Positions 51,945 to 61,074 of a stretch of DNA of 64,000 nucleotides are shown piece after piece. The translations under genes and the position numbers were made by a program. Source of the DNA: Corynebacterium kroppenstedtii (GTDB taxonomy: Bacteria > Actinomycetota > Actinomycetes > Mycobacteriales > Mycobacteriaceae); assembly GCF_003243515.1 (NCBI RefSeq), contig NZ_QFRA01000014.1, forward strand, positions 1-64,000, given 5' to 3'. Position 1 is the stretch's first letter. Each line of letters starts with the position of its first letter. The notes under the pieces were generated by a model. That model made no database searches. It saw nothing but the letters and a program-made list of their open reading frames with translations, and was not told where the DNA came from.

Positions 51945-54146
51945 TTATGCGATCCCTTCGCGCTCTTTGAATTCGCGACGGCGCCGATGCAGGATCGGCT
52001 CGGTGTAACCGGAGGGCGAGGTCGTCCCGTCCAAAATCAGGTCCTTCGCCGCCTGCCAACCGATCGACTTGTCGTAATCAGCCGACATCGTGCGGTACGC
52101 CGGATCTCCTTCATTTTGCTTGTCGACGACTTTCGCCATGCGCTTCAATGCCTCGATCACGTAGTCCTCCGTAATGATGCCGTGGCGCAGCCAGTTGGCC
52201 AGCAGCTGCGAGGAAATTCGCAGCGTCGCGCGGTCTTCCATGAGGTCAACGTCGTGAATATCCGGAATCTTGGAGCAACCCACACCCTGCTCCACCCAGC
52301 GGATGACGTAGCCCAGGATGGACTGGCAGTTGTTGTCCACCTCTTCCTTAATATCCTCATCGCTCCACTTTCCGTCGGGCGAGACGGGGACGGTCAGGCG
52401 GTCGCGGTAGTTGTCACGGCGCCCAGCAGCGCGAAGTTTCTCGTCGACGGTGAACACGTCCACCTGGTGATAGTGCGTGGCGTGCAACGTCGCTGCAGTG
52501 GGTGACGGAACCCACGCGGTGGTAGCACCTTGTTCCGGCTGGCTGATCTTCTCGGCCAGCATGTCGGCCATGAGCTCGGTCTTTGCCCACATTCCCTTAC
52601 CGATCTGCGCCTTGCCGGGCAGGCCGTGGGCAATGCCCGCGTCCACATTGTTATCTTCGTAGCCCTGCATCCAGGGGGCGGATTTCATTTCGCCCTTGCG
52701 GATCATGGGGCCGGCTTCCATGGAGGTGTGGATTTCGTCGCCGGTGCGGTCCAGGAAGCCTGTGTTAATGAACGCGAGCCGCTTGGACACGGCCTTGATA
52801 CATGCGTCGAGGTTCAGCGTGGTCCGACGCTCTTCATCCATCACCCCGACCTTGATGGTGTTCTCCGGGAGGCCCAGGAGCTTCTCGGTGGCACTCAGCA
52901 GGTCGTTGGTGAATTCCACTTCCTCCGGCCCGTGCTGCTTGGGCTTCACGATGTAGATCGAGCCATTGCTGGAGTTGTACATGGGGTTGTTCTTGTCAAT
53001 CCCCGGGATCCCGCAGACGGCGGTCATGACGGTGTCCATGATCCCCTCGAACACCTCGGATCCGTCTTCCAGCAGGATCGCGGGGTTGGTCATGAGGTGG
53101 CCCACATTGCGGGTAAACATCAAGGTGCGGCCATGGACGGTGAAGGATTCGCCGTCGGGGCTGGTGTATTTGCGGTCGGGGTTCAGCCGACGGGTGAACG
53201 TCTTGTCTCCCTTGGTCACTTCTTCTTCCAGCTCACCGGTGTTGAGCTGGAACCAGTTGCTATAGCCCAAAGTTTTATCGGTCGCATCAACAGCGGCCAC
53301 GGAGTCCTCAAAGTCAATCAACGTGCTGACGGCGGCGTCGAGAATAATGTCCTTGACTCCGGCCTTGTCGGTGGATCCGATGGGGGATTCGGGGTCGATC
53401 AAAATGTCGATGTACAGCCCGTTGTGCCGCAACAAGATCGACGTGGGGTTGGACTTGTCCCCGGCGTATCCGGCGTAGACGTCCGGTTCGCGCAGCTCAT
53501 GCTTCTCGTCGTTGACATAGCCGACGAAGGAGCCGTCGGAAATGTCGTATCGGGTGACATCGTGGTGGAATGCGTCGACCAGGGGAACTGCCTTGTCGAG
53601 GAAGTCACGCGACCATGCGATGACCTTATCGCCGCGGACTTTGTTGTAGCCACCGTTGCCTTTTTCGGCTCCTCCGTCTTCGGGAATGGCGTCGGTTCCA
53701 TAGAGTGCGTCATATAACGAACCCCACCGCGCGTTGGCGGCGTTCAGCGCGAAGCGGGCGTTAAGCACGGGAACCACGAGCTGGGGGCCACTGGTTTCCG
53801 AGATTTCGGGGTCGATATTGACGGGGTCGATCTGGAAGTCATCGTCATTGTCCACCACGTAGCCGATCTCGTGGAGGAAGGCGTCGTAATCGTCGATGTT
53901 TTGTTCGCCGGGGTGCTCGGTGTACCACTCGTTGAGCTTGGTTTGGAGTTCCTCGCGGCGGGCTAAGAGTTCCTTATTGCGAGGCGTATAGGTTTTCACG
54001 ATGTCCGCGAAGCCGGACCAGAAAGCGTCGGGGTCCTGGCCGGTCCTGGGAAGGACCGAGCCGGTAATGAAGTCATAAAGAGTGGTGGCAACCTGGAGGC
54101 CAGCGACTTTAGTGCGGGGTGTGGTGTCGGACGTGGCGGTTGTCAT
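51945..54146 (-). CDS. glcB: malate synthase G
   Basis: Glyoxylate-shunt enzyme that makes malate from glyoxylate and acetyl-CoA (called aceB in C. glutamicum). It is a 733-residue G-type protein with HTH-free TIM-barrel architecture. Motifs: LIDFEDSVAAVDATDKTLGY, GRTLMFTRNVGHLMTNPAI and SIYIVKPKQHGPEEVEF, plus the metal and substrate region FLDRTGDEIHTSMEAGPMIRK. It ends GYTEPILHRRRREFK. It diverges from isocitrate lyase across a 495-bp region with a RamB site. Confidence 0.95.
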   Translation of the reverse strand: MTTATSDTTPRTKVAGLQVATTLYDFITGSVLPRTGQDPDAFWSGFADIVKTYTPRNKELLARREELQTKLNEWYTEHPGEQNIDDYDAFLHEIGYVVDNDDDFQIDPVNIDPEISETSGPQLVVPVLNARFALNAANARWGSLYDALYGTDAIPEDGGAEKGNGGYNKVRGDKVIAWSRDFLDKAVPLVDAFHHDVTRYDISDGSFVGYVNDEKHELREPDVYAGYAGDKSNPTSILLRHNGLYIDILIDPESPIGSTDKAGVKDIILDAAVSTLIDFEDSVAAVDATDKTLGYSNWFQLNTGELEEEVTKGDKTFTRRLNPDRKYTSPDGESFTVHGRTLMFTRNVGHLMTNPAILLEDGSEVFEGIMDTVMTAVCGIPGIDKNNPMYNSSNGSIYIVKPKQHGPEEVEFTNDLLSATEKLLGLPENTIKVGVMDEERRTTLNLDACIKAVSKRLAFINTGFLDRTGDEIHTSMEAGPMIRKGEMKSAPWMQGYEDNNVDAGIAHGLPGKAQIGKGMWAKTELMADMLAEKISQPEQGATTAWVPSPTAATLHATHYHQVDVFTVDEKLRAAGRRDNYRDRLTVPVSPDGKWSDEDIKEEVDNNCQSILGYVIRWVEQGVGCSKIPDIHDVDLMEDRATLRISSQLLANWLRHGIITEDYVIEALKRMAKVVDKQNEGDPAYRTMSADYDKSIGWQAAKDLILDGTTSPSGYTEPILHRRRREFKEREGIA

Positions 54147-54310
54147 AGCTTCTCCTTCGGAACGACAACTGTTCTAGGTGGTGTTGCTAACACTGGTGTG
54201 GCTAACCCTAAGGGAGTTCGGTGTGCGGCGAAACACTTTTTAGCTAATCGGTGCCAGATATCCCGTCAGCTCCCCCGCTCTTTTTTGCTGTGACGCACAA
54301 AACACTATGG

Positions 54311-54326
54311 AGTGACGCGAAACACA
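54311..54326. promoter_or_regulatory. GlxR-like site candidate
   Basis: AGTGACGCGAAACACA matches TGTGA-N6-TCACA at eight of ten defined positions. It lies in the aceB/aceA intergenic region, which GlxR is known to bind in C. glutamicum. Motif-only evidence. Confidence 0.4.
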
Positions 54327-54418
54327 GCACCTCGTAATCTGGATCATATTTTGCATTAATGCAGCTCATGGCCGGTTGTCAATTCTAGGATCTGAAACAT
54401 ACGGAGTCGTAGGTTTGC

Positions 54419-54430
54419 AAACTTTGCAAA
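54419..54430. promoter_or_regulatory. RamB binding site
   Basis: AAACTTTGCAAA matches the RamB consensus (A/G)AACTTTGCAAA exactly, and an overlapping TTTGCAAA lies at 54414-54421. RamB represses aceA and aceB in C. glutamicum on glucose. The ramB gene itself lies next to aceA here. Confidence 0.75.
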
Positions 54431-54641
54431 ATCCTCCACTACCCCCGCACAAGAATACGATCCAAAAAGTCATTGACGTGCCTTTTCCTATCGATAAAGG
54501 TTAAGATCACGCCAACGGGGCCACCACGGCTACCGGCTACACAGACATTCACCAAAATCGCAATGTCCGGTTTTCTACGGATTTAGCCCGATATGTGGGT
54601 GTCAATGTCTCCAAAACTTAGACCTCATAGGAGTGAACACA

Positions 54642-55937
54642 ATGTCTACGGTTGGACAGGCCCGTACCGCTGAAGAAATCAAGAAGGATTGGGAAACCAA
54701 TCCTCGTTGGAAGGGTATTACCCGCAACTACACGGCAGAAGATGTCGAAGCACTCCAAGGCACCGTCGTCGAGGAAAACACCCTCGCCCGGCGCGGTGCC
54801 GAAATCCTTTTTGACGCCATCCATGAAGAGGGCGACGGCTACATCAACGCCCTCGGCGCTCTCACCGGTAACCAGGCTGTCCAGCAGGTTCGGGCTGGGC
54901 TGAAGGCCGTCTACCTGTCCGGTTGGCAGGTTGCGGGCGACGCCAACTTGGCTTCCCAGACTTACCCTGACCAGTCCCTGTACCCCGCTAACTCTGTTCC
55001 GCAGATCGTGCGCCGCATCAACAACGCACTTCTTCGCGCCGACGAGGTTGCGCGCATCGAGGACGACACCGCAGTCGATAACTGGCTGCTCCCCATCGTT
55101 GCCGACGCCGAAGCCGGGTTCGGTGGCGCTCTGAACGTCTTCGAGCTACAAAAAGCCATGATTCAGGCCGGCGCGGCCGGTACCCACTGGGAGGACCAGC
55201 TGGCCTCTGAGAAGAAGTGTGGCCACCTGGGTGGCAAGGTGCTGATCCCCACGCAGCAGCACATCCGCACGCTGTCGTCGGCACGGTTGGCGGCAGATGT
55301 TCTGAACACGCCGACCGTGATCGTTGCCCGCACCGACGCCGAGGCCGCGACGCTCATTACCTCGGACGTCGACGAGCGGGACCAGAAGTTCATTACGGGC
55401 GACCGCACCGCGGAGGGCTACTACCACGTTCAGAATGGGATCGAGCCGTGTATCGCGCGCGCCAAGTCCTACGCCCCTTACGCGGATCTCATCTGGATGG
55501 AGACCGGCACACCCGACCTGGAGTTGGCCAAGAAATTCGCCGATGGTGTCCACGAGGAGTTCCCCGACCAGCTGCTGGCTTACAACTGCTCACCGTCGTT
55601 CAACTGGTCCTCGCACCTGGAGAAGGACGAGATCGCGAAGTTCCAGAACGAACTGGGCAAGATGGGCTTCAAGTTCCAGTTCATCACCCTGGCTGGTTTC
55701 CACGCACTGAACTACTCCATGTTCGACCTGGCCTACGGCTACGCACGCGAGCAGATGACAGCCTTTGTGGACCTGCAGAACCGCGAGTTCGAAGCTGCCA
55801 AGGAGCGTGGATTCACCGCCGTCAAGCACCAGCGCGAGGTCGGTGCCGGGTACTTCGACCGCGTTGCCACAACGGTGGACCCCAACTCCTCCACGGTTGC
55901 TCTGAAGGGCTCCACAGAGGAAGGCCAGTTCCACTAG
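54642..55937 (+). CDS. aceA: isocitrate lyase
   Basis: Splits isocitrate into succinate and glyoxylate, the committed step of the glyoxylate shunt needed on acetate or fatty acids. The active-site motif SEKKCGHLGGKVLIPTQQHI contains the KKCGH signature. Other segments are GWQVAGDANLASQTYPDQS, IVADAEAGFGGALNVFEL, IWMETGTPDLELAKKF and LAYNCSPSFNW. ATG 54642 has AGGAG eight bases upstream; the GTG at 54633 would touch the ribosome site. At 431 residues it is normal. Confidence 0.97.
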   Translation: MSTVGQARTAEEIKKDWETNPRWKGITRNYTAEDVEALQGTVVEENTLARRGAEILFDAIHEEGDGYINALGALTGNQAVQQVRAGLKAVYLSGWQVAGDANLASQTYPDQSLYPANSVPQIVRRINNALLRADEVARIEDDTAVDNWLLPIVADAEAGFGGALNVFELQKAMIQAGAAGTHWEDQLASEKKCGHLGGKVLIPTQQHIRTLSSARLAADVLNTPTVIVARTDAEAATLITSDVDERDQKFITGDRTAEGYYHVQNGIEPCIARAKSYAPYADLIWMETGTPDLELAKKFADGVHEEFPDQLLAYNCSPSFNWSSHLEKDEIAKFQNELGKMGFKFQFITLAGFHALNYSMFDLAYGYAREQMTAFVDLQNREFEAAKERGFTAVKHQREVGAGYFDRVATTVDPNSSTVALKGSTEEGQFH

Positions 55938-56044
55938 GCCAGTCCGCCCCCGGCTCCAGGCTGGGGACACCATGCGCATAAGCCGCATTGAGGAATTTGG
56001 GCAAAATCCTTCTATCGCTCGCGGTGACGCTCTATTGTTGTCGC

Positions 56045-57541
56045 ATGGCCACTGGAGCTGACAAGGAGGGACCGTCCTCGCGGGTATTCGTGGGGACGCG
56101 GCTCAAGCAGCTCCGAAAAGAACGGGAGCTAAGCCAAGCAACCCTTGCACACACTCTTGGACTCTCTGCTAGCTACGTCAACCAAATTGAAAATGACAGC
56201 CGCCCGCTGACCTCGTCGGTTCTCCGGAAAATCACTCATGTTTTCGGAATCGACGAGGCTTTCTTTTCGCGCGAAGACGATTCCCGCCTGGTCGCCGAGG
56301 TGCACGACGTTACCCTAGACCGGGAGGTGTGCCCCACCAGCATCGATGTGCAAGAGGTGGCGGATCTCGTTCGCACCCACCCAGAGCTTGCTCGCGCGTT
56401 GGTAGATATTCACCGACGGTACCGGAATGTTTCGGACAAGTTGTCGCTGGTCACAGAGGAGCGAAATCGGTCAGATGTGGAGGATTCGTCGACAGGATCC
56501 GACGCGCTCACTATGCCTCACGAAGAAGTTCGTGATTTCTTCTATGCACGCCAAAACTATATTGATTCGCTTGACGTGGCGGCCGAGGAGCTTGCCGGGA
56601 CGCTGGGCCTGGGCGTGCCCAATATCAACCACGTCGAAGACTGCGTCGCCACGCGGCTGACCTCGAAGTATGGGGTCGAGGTTCGCTACATCTCGCACCT
56701 GGACAGCGGCGGGAATGAGCACCCGGGTACCGCCGAGCACATGGTGCAGCACCGCTTTTCCCCCGACACCGGTGTTCTCACCATCGACGCGCACCTCACG
56801 TCGGGACAAAAAGCGTTCCGAATGGCCACAGAGCTTGCTTATTTAGAGGTCGGCGATCAACTTCATTCTCTTGTCGACGAGGACACGCGGTTCACTTCCG
56901 ACGAATCCCGGCAACTCGCGGTACGGGGGGCAGCAACGTACTACGCGGCGGCGCTGGTGTTGCCGTACACCAATTTTCATGCTCAGGCAGAACGCGCCGG
57001 ATACGATATCGAGTACTTATCGACGGCCTATGGCATGGGGTATGAGACGATTTGTCACCGCTTATCTACCTTGCAACGCCCGAAGCTGCGGGGAATACCG
57101 TGGACTTTCGTTCGCGTGGACCGCGCCGGGAATGTGTCGAAGAGACAATCAGCGACGGGGTTTCATTTCACGCATTCCGGTGGTACGTGCCCGCTGTGGA
57201 ATGTGTACGAGACGTTCTCCTACCCGGGGAAAGTTATGCGCCAGTTGGCGCAGATGCCGGATGGGCGTACGTATATGTGGGTGGCGCGCACGGTCAAACA
57301 CTATCGACGGCGGTTCGGTCAGCCGGGAAAAGTGTTTGCCATCGGTTTGGGGTGTGAGGCACGTCATGCGGAACGCACGGTCTATGCCGAGGGTTTGGAT
57401 CTTTCGGATCTGGCGGCGGCAACTCCGATTGGCCCTGGGTGCCGTGTATGCAGCCGTACTAGGTGTCCTCAACGTGCATTTCCGTCGATACTTCATGACA
57501 TACGGATTAATACGCATAGTTCGTCGGTCAACCCGTATTAG
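56045..57541 (+). CDS. ramB: acetate-metabolism transcriptional regulator RamB
   Basis: A 498-residue XRE-family short-chain-fatty-acid regulator. The N-terminal HTH reads LKQLRKERELSQATLAHTLG with LSASYVNQIENDSRPLT. A middle region resembles the IrrE/ImmA-type domain (HLTSGQKAFRMATELAYLEVG; AATYYAAALVLPYTNFHAQA). The C-terminus has the DUF2083 part with FAIGLGCEARHAERTVYAEG and the cysteines GCRVCSRTRCPQRA. ATG 56045 has no ribosome site, with TATTGT about 12 bases before it, so a leaderless mRNA is likely. Being next to aceA fits direct feedback control of the glyoxylate shunt. Confidence 0.9.
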   Translation: MATGADKEGPSSRVFVGTRLKQLRKERELSQATLAHTLGLSASYVNQIENDSRPLTSSVLRKITHVFGIDEAFFSREDDSRLVAEVHDVTLDREVCPTSIDVQEVADLVRTHPELARALVDIHRRYRNVSDKLSLVTEERNRSDVEDSSTGSDALTMPHEEVRDFFYARQNYIDSLDVAAEELAGTLGLGVPNINHVEDCVATRLTSKYGVEVRYISHLDSGGNEHPGTAEHMVQHRFSPDTGVLTIDAHLTSGQKAFRMATELAYLEVGDQLHSLVDEDTRFTSDESRQLAVRGAATYYAAALVLPYTNFHAQAERAGYDIEYLSTAYGMGYETICHRLSTLQRPKLRGIPWTFVRVDRAGNVSKRQSATGFHFTHSGGTCPLWNVYETFSYPGKVMRQLAQMPDGRTYMWVARTVKHYRRRFGQPGKVFAIGLGCEARHAERTVYAEGLDLSDLAAATPIGPGCRVCSRTRCPQRAFPSILHDIRINTHSSSVNPY

Positions 57542-57811
57542 CTCGTAGCATCGAACCAGCACTCGTCGCTGTGCCTCGAGTGTGGGCTGAGTGCGGAGAG
57601 TGCGGTGTGTCAGCCATGCGCTGATCTTCACACGGATGAGTGATATGTCAAGCCAGGGCTAGTTGGCCATTGTGATGGGTTGGCACCAGGGACGCCACCA
57701 CGTAATATGTGCGTCGGTCACAAAGAGACAGACCAGTCTGCACGGGCTACGGCTTGCTAGCCATGATCCTTCCCGCCGTCCCGCACACAGGTCTCACAGC
57801 GAAGGAGTCAC

Positions 57812-59254
57812 ATGGCCGATTTACCCGACACTGGGCTCGCCAATGACACAAAGCTCGACAATGACGCCGAACTCAACAACACCGTCGATGAGAAGAAGAT
57901 ACTGCCCGGGTGGATGACGGGGTTCGGTGCCCAAGTGATCGCCGGCCTCATTATCGGCCTGATCCTTGGTTTTATCGCTCGTGCTCAAAGCAACGGGCTC
58001 AGCGGCGACAACGAAGGCTGGCTGGGCTCGCTTCTCGACGGCCTCGGCACCGCCTATGTACAGCTTCTGAAAGTGATGATCCCGCCGCTGGTCGTTACTG
58101 CGGTCATTACCTCCGTGGCCAACCTGCGGAAAGTGACCAACGCGGCCAGGCTTGCGATCAGCACACTCGTGTGGTTCGCCATCACCGCGTTCTTCTCCGT
58201 CCTTACGGGGATTGTTGTCGCGCTGGTTATGAAGCCCGGTGAAGGTACCAGCATCGACGCTTCCACAGCTGCGGACCCGTCACATACCGGCAGCTGGCTG
58301 GCCTTTATCGAGGGGATCGTACCGTCGAATATCTTGGGGTTGGGTGCATCGACCGCATCGAGTGGCGATGGCATTGATCTGTCCTTCAATGTGCTCCAAC
58401 TACTGGTCATTTCGCTGGCCATCGGCATTGCAGCCGTGAAGACAGGCCGTCTCGCGGAACCCTTCCTGCGGTTTAATGAATCCGTCCTCAAGATCGTTCA
58501 AACCGTGCTGTGGTGGATCATCCGCCTAGCGCCGATTGGCACGGCCGCGCTGATCGGGCACGCTGTGTCCAACTACGGCTGGGACGCGCTCGGTTCGCTG
58601 GGCAAATTTGTGCTTGCCATCTATGTCGGCCTGGCCATTGTGCTGGGCATTATCTACCCCACGGTGCTCGCCACGAACGGTCTTTCCGTGTCGGGCTTCT
58701 ACCGTCGCGTCTGGCCCGTTACCAGCTTGGGGTTCGTCACGCGCTCGTCGATGGGAGTTATGCCCGTCACCCAGCGAGTCACTGAGCAGCGAATGGGGGT
58801 GCCGTCGGAGTATGCGTCCTTCGCTATCCCGCTGGGTGCGACCACCAAAATGGACGGGTGCGCATCCGTCTACCCCGCGGTGGCCGCGATCTTCGTCGCC
58901 CAGTTCTATGGCACTCCCCTGAACTTCACCGATTACCTGCTCATCATCTTCGTCTCTGTTATCGGTTCCGCGGCGACGGCTGGTACTACTGGTGCAACAG
59001 TCATGTTGACATTGACATTATCGACGCTGGGCCTCCCACTTTCCGGCGTCGGCTTGCTGCTGGCCATCGAGCCGATTATCGACATGGGGCGCACGGCGGT
59101 GAACGTGACTGGGCAGTCCCTGGCCACGACGGTTGTGGCGAAGCGCGCCGGGATTTTGGACATGCCCACGTGGGATGCTGGGGACCATGACTGGGAGGAT
59201 GTTCAGAAAAACGAAACCGCTGAAGAAACCCTCGCTGGATCACACGCCGTATAA
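57812..59254 (+). CDS. dicarboxylate/amino-acid:cation symporter (DAACS family), second copy
   Basis: A 480-residue carrier of the same superfamily as the gene at 2921 but not a close copy. An acidic, hydrophilic start of about 30 residues precedes eight membrane segments. Motifs: SLGFVTRSSMGVMPVTQRVT, EYASFAIPLGATTKMDGCAS, and IEPIIDMGRTAVNVTGQSLA near the end. AAGGAG precedes ATG 57812. It follows ramB, so uptake of succinate, fumarate, malate or acidic amino acids is plausible, but the substrate is unproved. Confidence 0.88.
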   Translation: MADLPDTGLANDTKLDNDAELNNTVDEKKILPGWMTGFGAQVIAGLIIGLILGFIARAQSNGLSGDNEGWLGSLLDGLGTAYVQLLKVMIPPLVVTAVITSVANLRKVTNAARLAISTLVWFAITAFFSVLTGIVVALVMKPGEGTSIDASTAADPSHTGSWLAFIEGIVPSNILGLGASTASSGDGIDLSFNVLQLLVISLAIGIAAVKTGRLAEPFLRFNESVLKIVQTVLWWIIRLAPIGTAALIGHAVSNYGWDALGSLGKFVLAIYVGLAIVLGIIYPTVLATNGLSVSGFYRRVWPVTSLGFVTRSSMGVMPVTQRVTEQRMGVPSEYASFAIPLGATTKMDGCASVYPAVAAIFVAQFYGTPLNFTDYLLIIFVSVIGSAATAGTTGATVMLTLTLSTLGLPLSGVGLLLAIEPIIDMGRTAVNVTGQSLATTVVAKRAGILDMPTWDAGDHDWEDVQKNETAEETLAGSHAV

Positions 59255-59341
59255 TGTGCCGTGGCCTGAGTGAGCCGCCGGTGGCCGCAACCTCCCAGGA
59301 CCTGCGCCCTTGATCTTCACGTGATTCTTTATCCGACGAAA

Positions 59342-61015
59342 TTAATTCGTCAGGTCAACATCTAACCAGGCCCGACGCAGCTCACCCGACGGATCTTCCG
59401 CTGTATGCTCGCCCGCGTTAAAAATCTGGGTCGCATAACCGTCACTGAATGGTGGAAATCCTGGATTGCCAGAATGAATAAAATTCTTCCACCGACTTTG
59501 CATCACGGCACTGGTGGCCCGCATCTGATCGCGACCACCCAAATACAGCGCGTCGGGGCCTTTGCCGGAATCATAGCGCTCAAACAACAGGGGGAGGTCG
59601 AGGGCGTGTGTCGCACCCAGTCCGGACAGTCGGAGCGACGGCGTCAACATATCGAGCCGATACATCCAGACTTTTCCCTGTGGCCAGCGCGACGCTAATT
59701 GCAGTGAGGACGCCAAGAACAAGGCGTCCCCGGCGAATCGTCCACACTCCGCGCGAGTCCGGCCCCCGCGGTAGAACTCTGCCAAGATATCCGGGGCTCC
59801 CCCACCGATTGACTGGGCCAACCGACGAATGCGCGCACGTTGGGCGCGGGTCGACATGCGTTCCCAACGCATGACCAGGTATTCATCGGCGTTCGTGCCG
59901 ATCAGGAGCGGTATGTTCGCCGCCGGCGTTCCGTCGTCAATGGGTTCTTCTCGACGTCCGTCATGTGGTTCGTCGCGCGACATCAGTTGGGGAACAGCCA
60001 GGGGATGCCGAGACATGAGGTCCCCGTCGACAGTGGGCGCGAAGGGGCCGGAAAACTCGAGGTATTCGTCATTAATAACGTTCAGGTGTTCAGTCAGGCG
60101 CGCGAGGTCCATGGCCGAGATGCCGTTGAGATCCGGATTTTCGGCCCGGGCGCGATCTGCCCACCGGCCGGCGGCTGCGGGCGAATGGACCATCGCGACG
60201 GGCGAGGATTGCGCGATGGCTCCTGCGATGATTCCGCGAAGTTCGGGTACGGCCGTGAGTGCGGTCACCATGGCACCGCCGGAGGACTCGCCCATGATCG
60301 TGATGCGCCCGGGGTCTCCGCCGAAGGCCTCAGCATTGTCGTGAACCCACCGCACGGCCGTGACAAGGTCAGATAAACCAGGGTTCGAGTCTGCCCTGGT
60401 CGTTGACATCGTGCCGACGGCAGCTGCGTTGTTAACTTCCGTAGTGTCGGCTGAGTAATTGAGCGACAATTGCCCCAGAATCCCCACACGGTAATTGACC
60501 GCGACGACCACCGCATCCATGGCTTGCGCAAAATACTGCCCGGTGAGCAATGGTTCGTTGGCAGAGCCGTGAACATTGGACCCGCCGTGGAAGTATACGA
60601 CAATGGGGCGTCGAGCGTCCCGATCAATCATGTCAGATTGACGTTGGGTCGAGCGCCCTCCACCCGAGCGCCCCTCACCCGACCGAGCAGCCGTGGTGGG
60701 AACAACAACATTGAGCCACAGGCAATCTTCGGACCCCGCCCACCCCAGGGACTTATTACGGTATTGAGCGCAATAGTCACCGGGATGGTCCGCGATGAGC
60801 GGTTCTGCCCACGGTTCCACCGGTTGAGCGCGTCGAAATCGCAAATCCCCGCGCGGCGGTTGCGCGTACGGTATCCCGCGGAAAGCAACGACACCTGTCT
60901 CGGCATGCCCTTTGACGGGCCCGGTCGTGGTCTCAACAATCCAGGCGTCGCGGAAGCTGTGATTGCGTCGCGACTGGGTGCGGGCGTGTGTGTCAGCGTT
61001 CATGGCTCTGGTCAT
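59342..61015 (-). CDS. type-B carboxylesterase/lipase
   Basis: An alpha/beta-hydrolase of the cholinesterase/para-nitrobenzyl-esterase group, 557 residues. It has VVAFRGIPYAQPPRGDLRFR, SEDCLWLNVVVP, the oxyanion region VVYFHGGSNVHGSA, the nucleophile serine in IMGESSGGAMVTALT and the histidine region LGATHALDLPLLFE. No signal peptide is seen, so it may be cytoplasmic. ATG 61015 or 61003 are likely starts; the open frame to 61249 lies inside the preceding gene. Substrate unknown. Confidence 0.85.
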   Translation of the reverse strand: MTRAMNADTHARTQSRRNHSFRDAWIVETTTGPVKGHAETGVVAFRGIPYAQPPRGDLRFRRAQPVEPWAEPLIADHPGDYCAQYRNKSLGWAGSEDCLWLNVVVPTTAARSGEGRSGGGRSTQRQSDMIDRDARRPIVVYFHGGSNVHGSANEPLLTGQYFAQAMDAVVVAVNYRVGILGQLSLNYSADTTEVNNAAAVGTMSTTRADSNPGLSDLVTAVRWVHDNAEAFGGDPGRITIMGESSGGAMVTALTAVPELRGIIAGAIAQSSPVAMVHSPAAAGRWADRARAENPDLNGISAMDLARLTEHLNVINDEYLEFSGPFAPTVDGDLMSRHPLAVPQLMSRDEPHDGRREEPIDDGTPAANIPLLIGTNADEYLVMRWERMSTRAQRARIRRLAQSIGGGAPDILAEFYRGGRTRAECGRFAGDALFLASSLQLASRWPQGKVWMYRLDMLTPSLRLSGLGATHALDLPLLFERYDSGKGPDALYLGGRDQMRATSAVMQSRWKNFIHSGNPGFPPFSDGYATQIFNAGEHTAEDPSGELRRAWLDVDLTN

Positions 61016-61074
61016 GGTGTGAACCAGTGTAGAAGAAGCATGGCCAATGATGTCGAGGCTGCTTGCCGACGACG

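Larger units (their letters stand above)
54147..54641. other. 495-bp aceB/aceA divergent promoter region
   Basis: Non-coding. It holds a RamB site, a GlxR-like site and several C-rich tracts (CTCCCCCGC near 54270, CTACCCCCGC near 54437) that match the simple RamA motif. A TTGACG at about 54473 and TAAGAT at 54502 lie too far apart for a standard promoter. Gene starts flank it on both sides. Confidence 0.6.

Noticed and set aside
52530..53717. 395-residue plus-strand frame opposite malate synthase
   Set aside because: Shadow frame of the malate synthase gene, which has full family motifs.
54473..54507. TTGACG and TAAGAT as a promoter for aceA
   Set aside because: The 23-bp gap between the hexamers is too long for a normal promoter.
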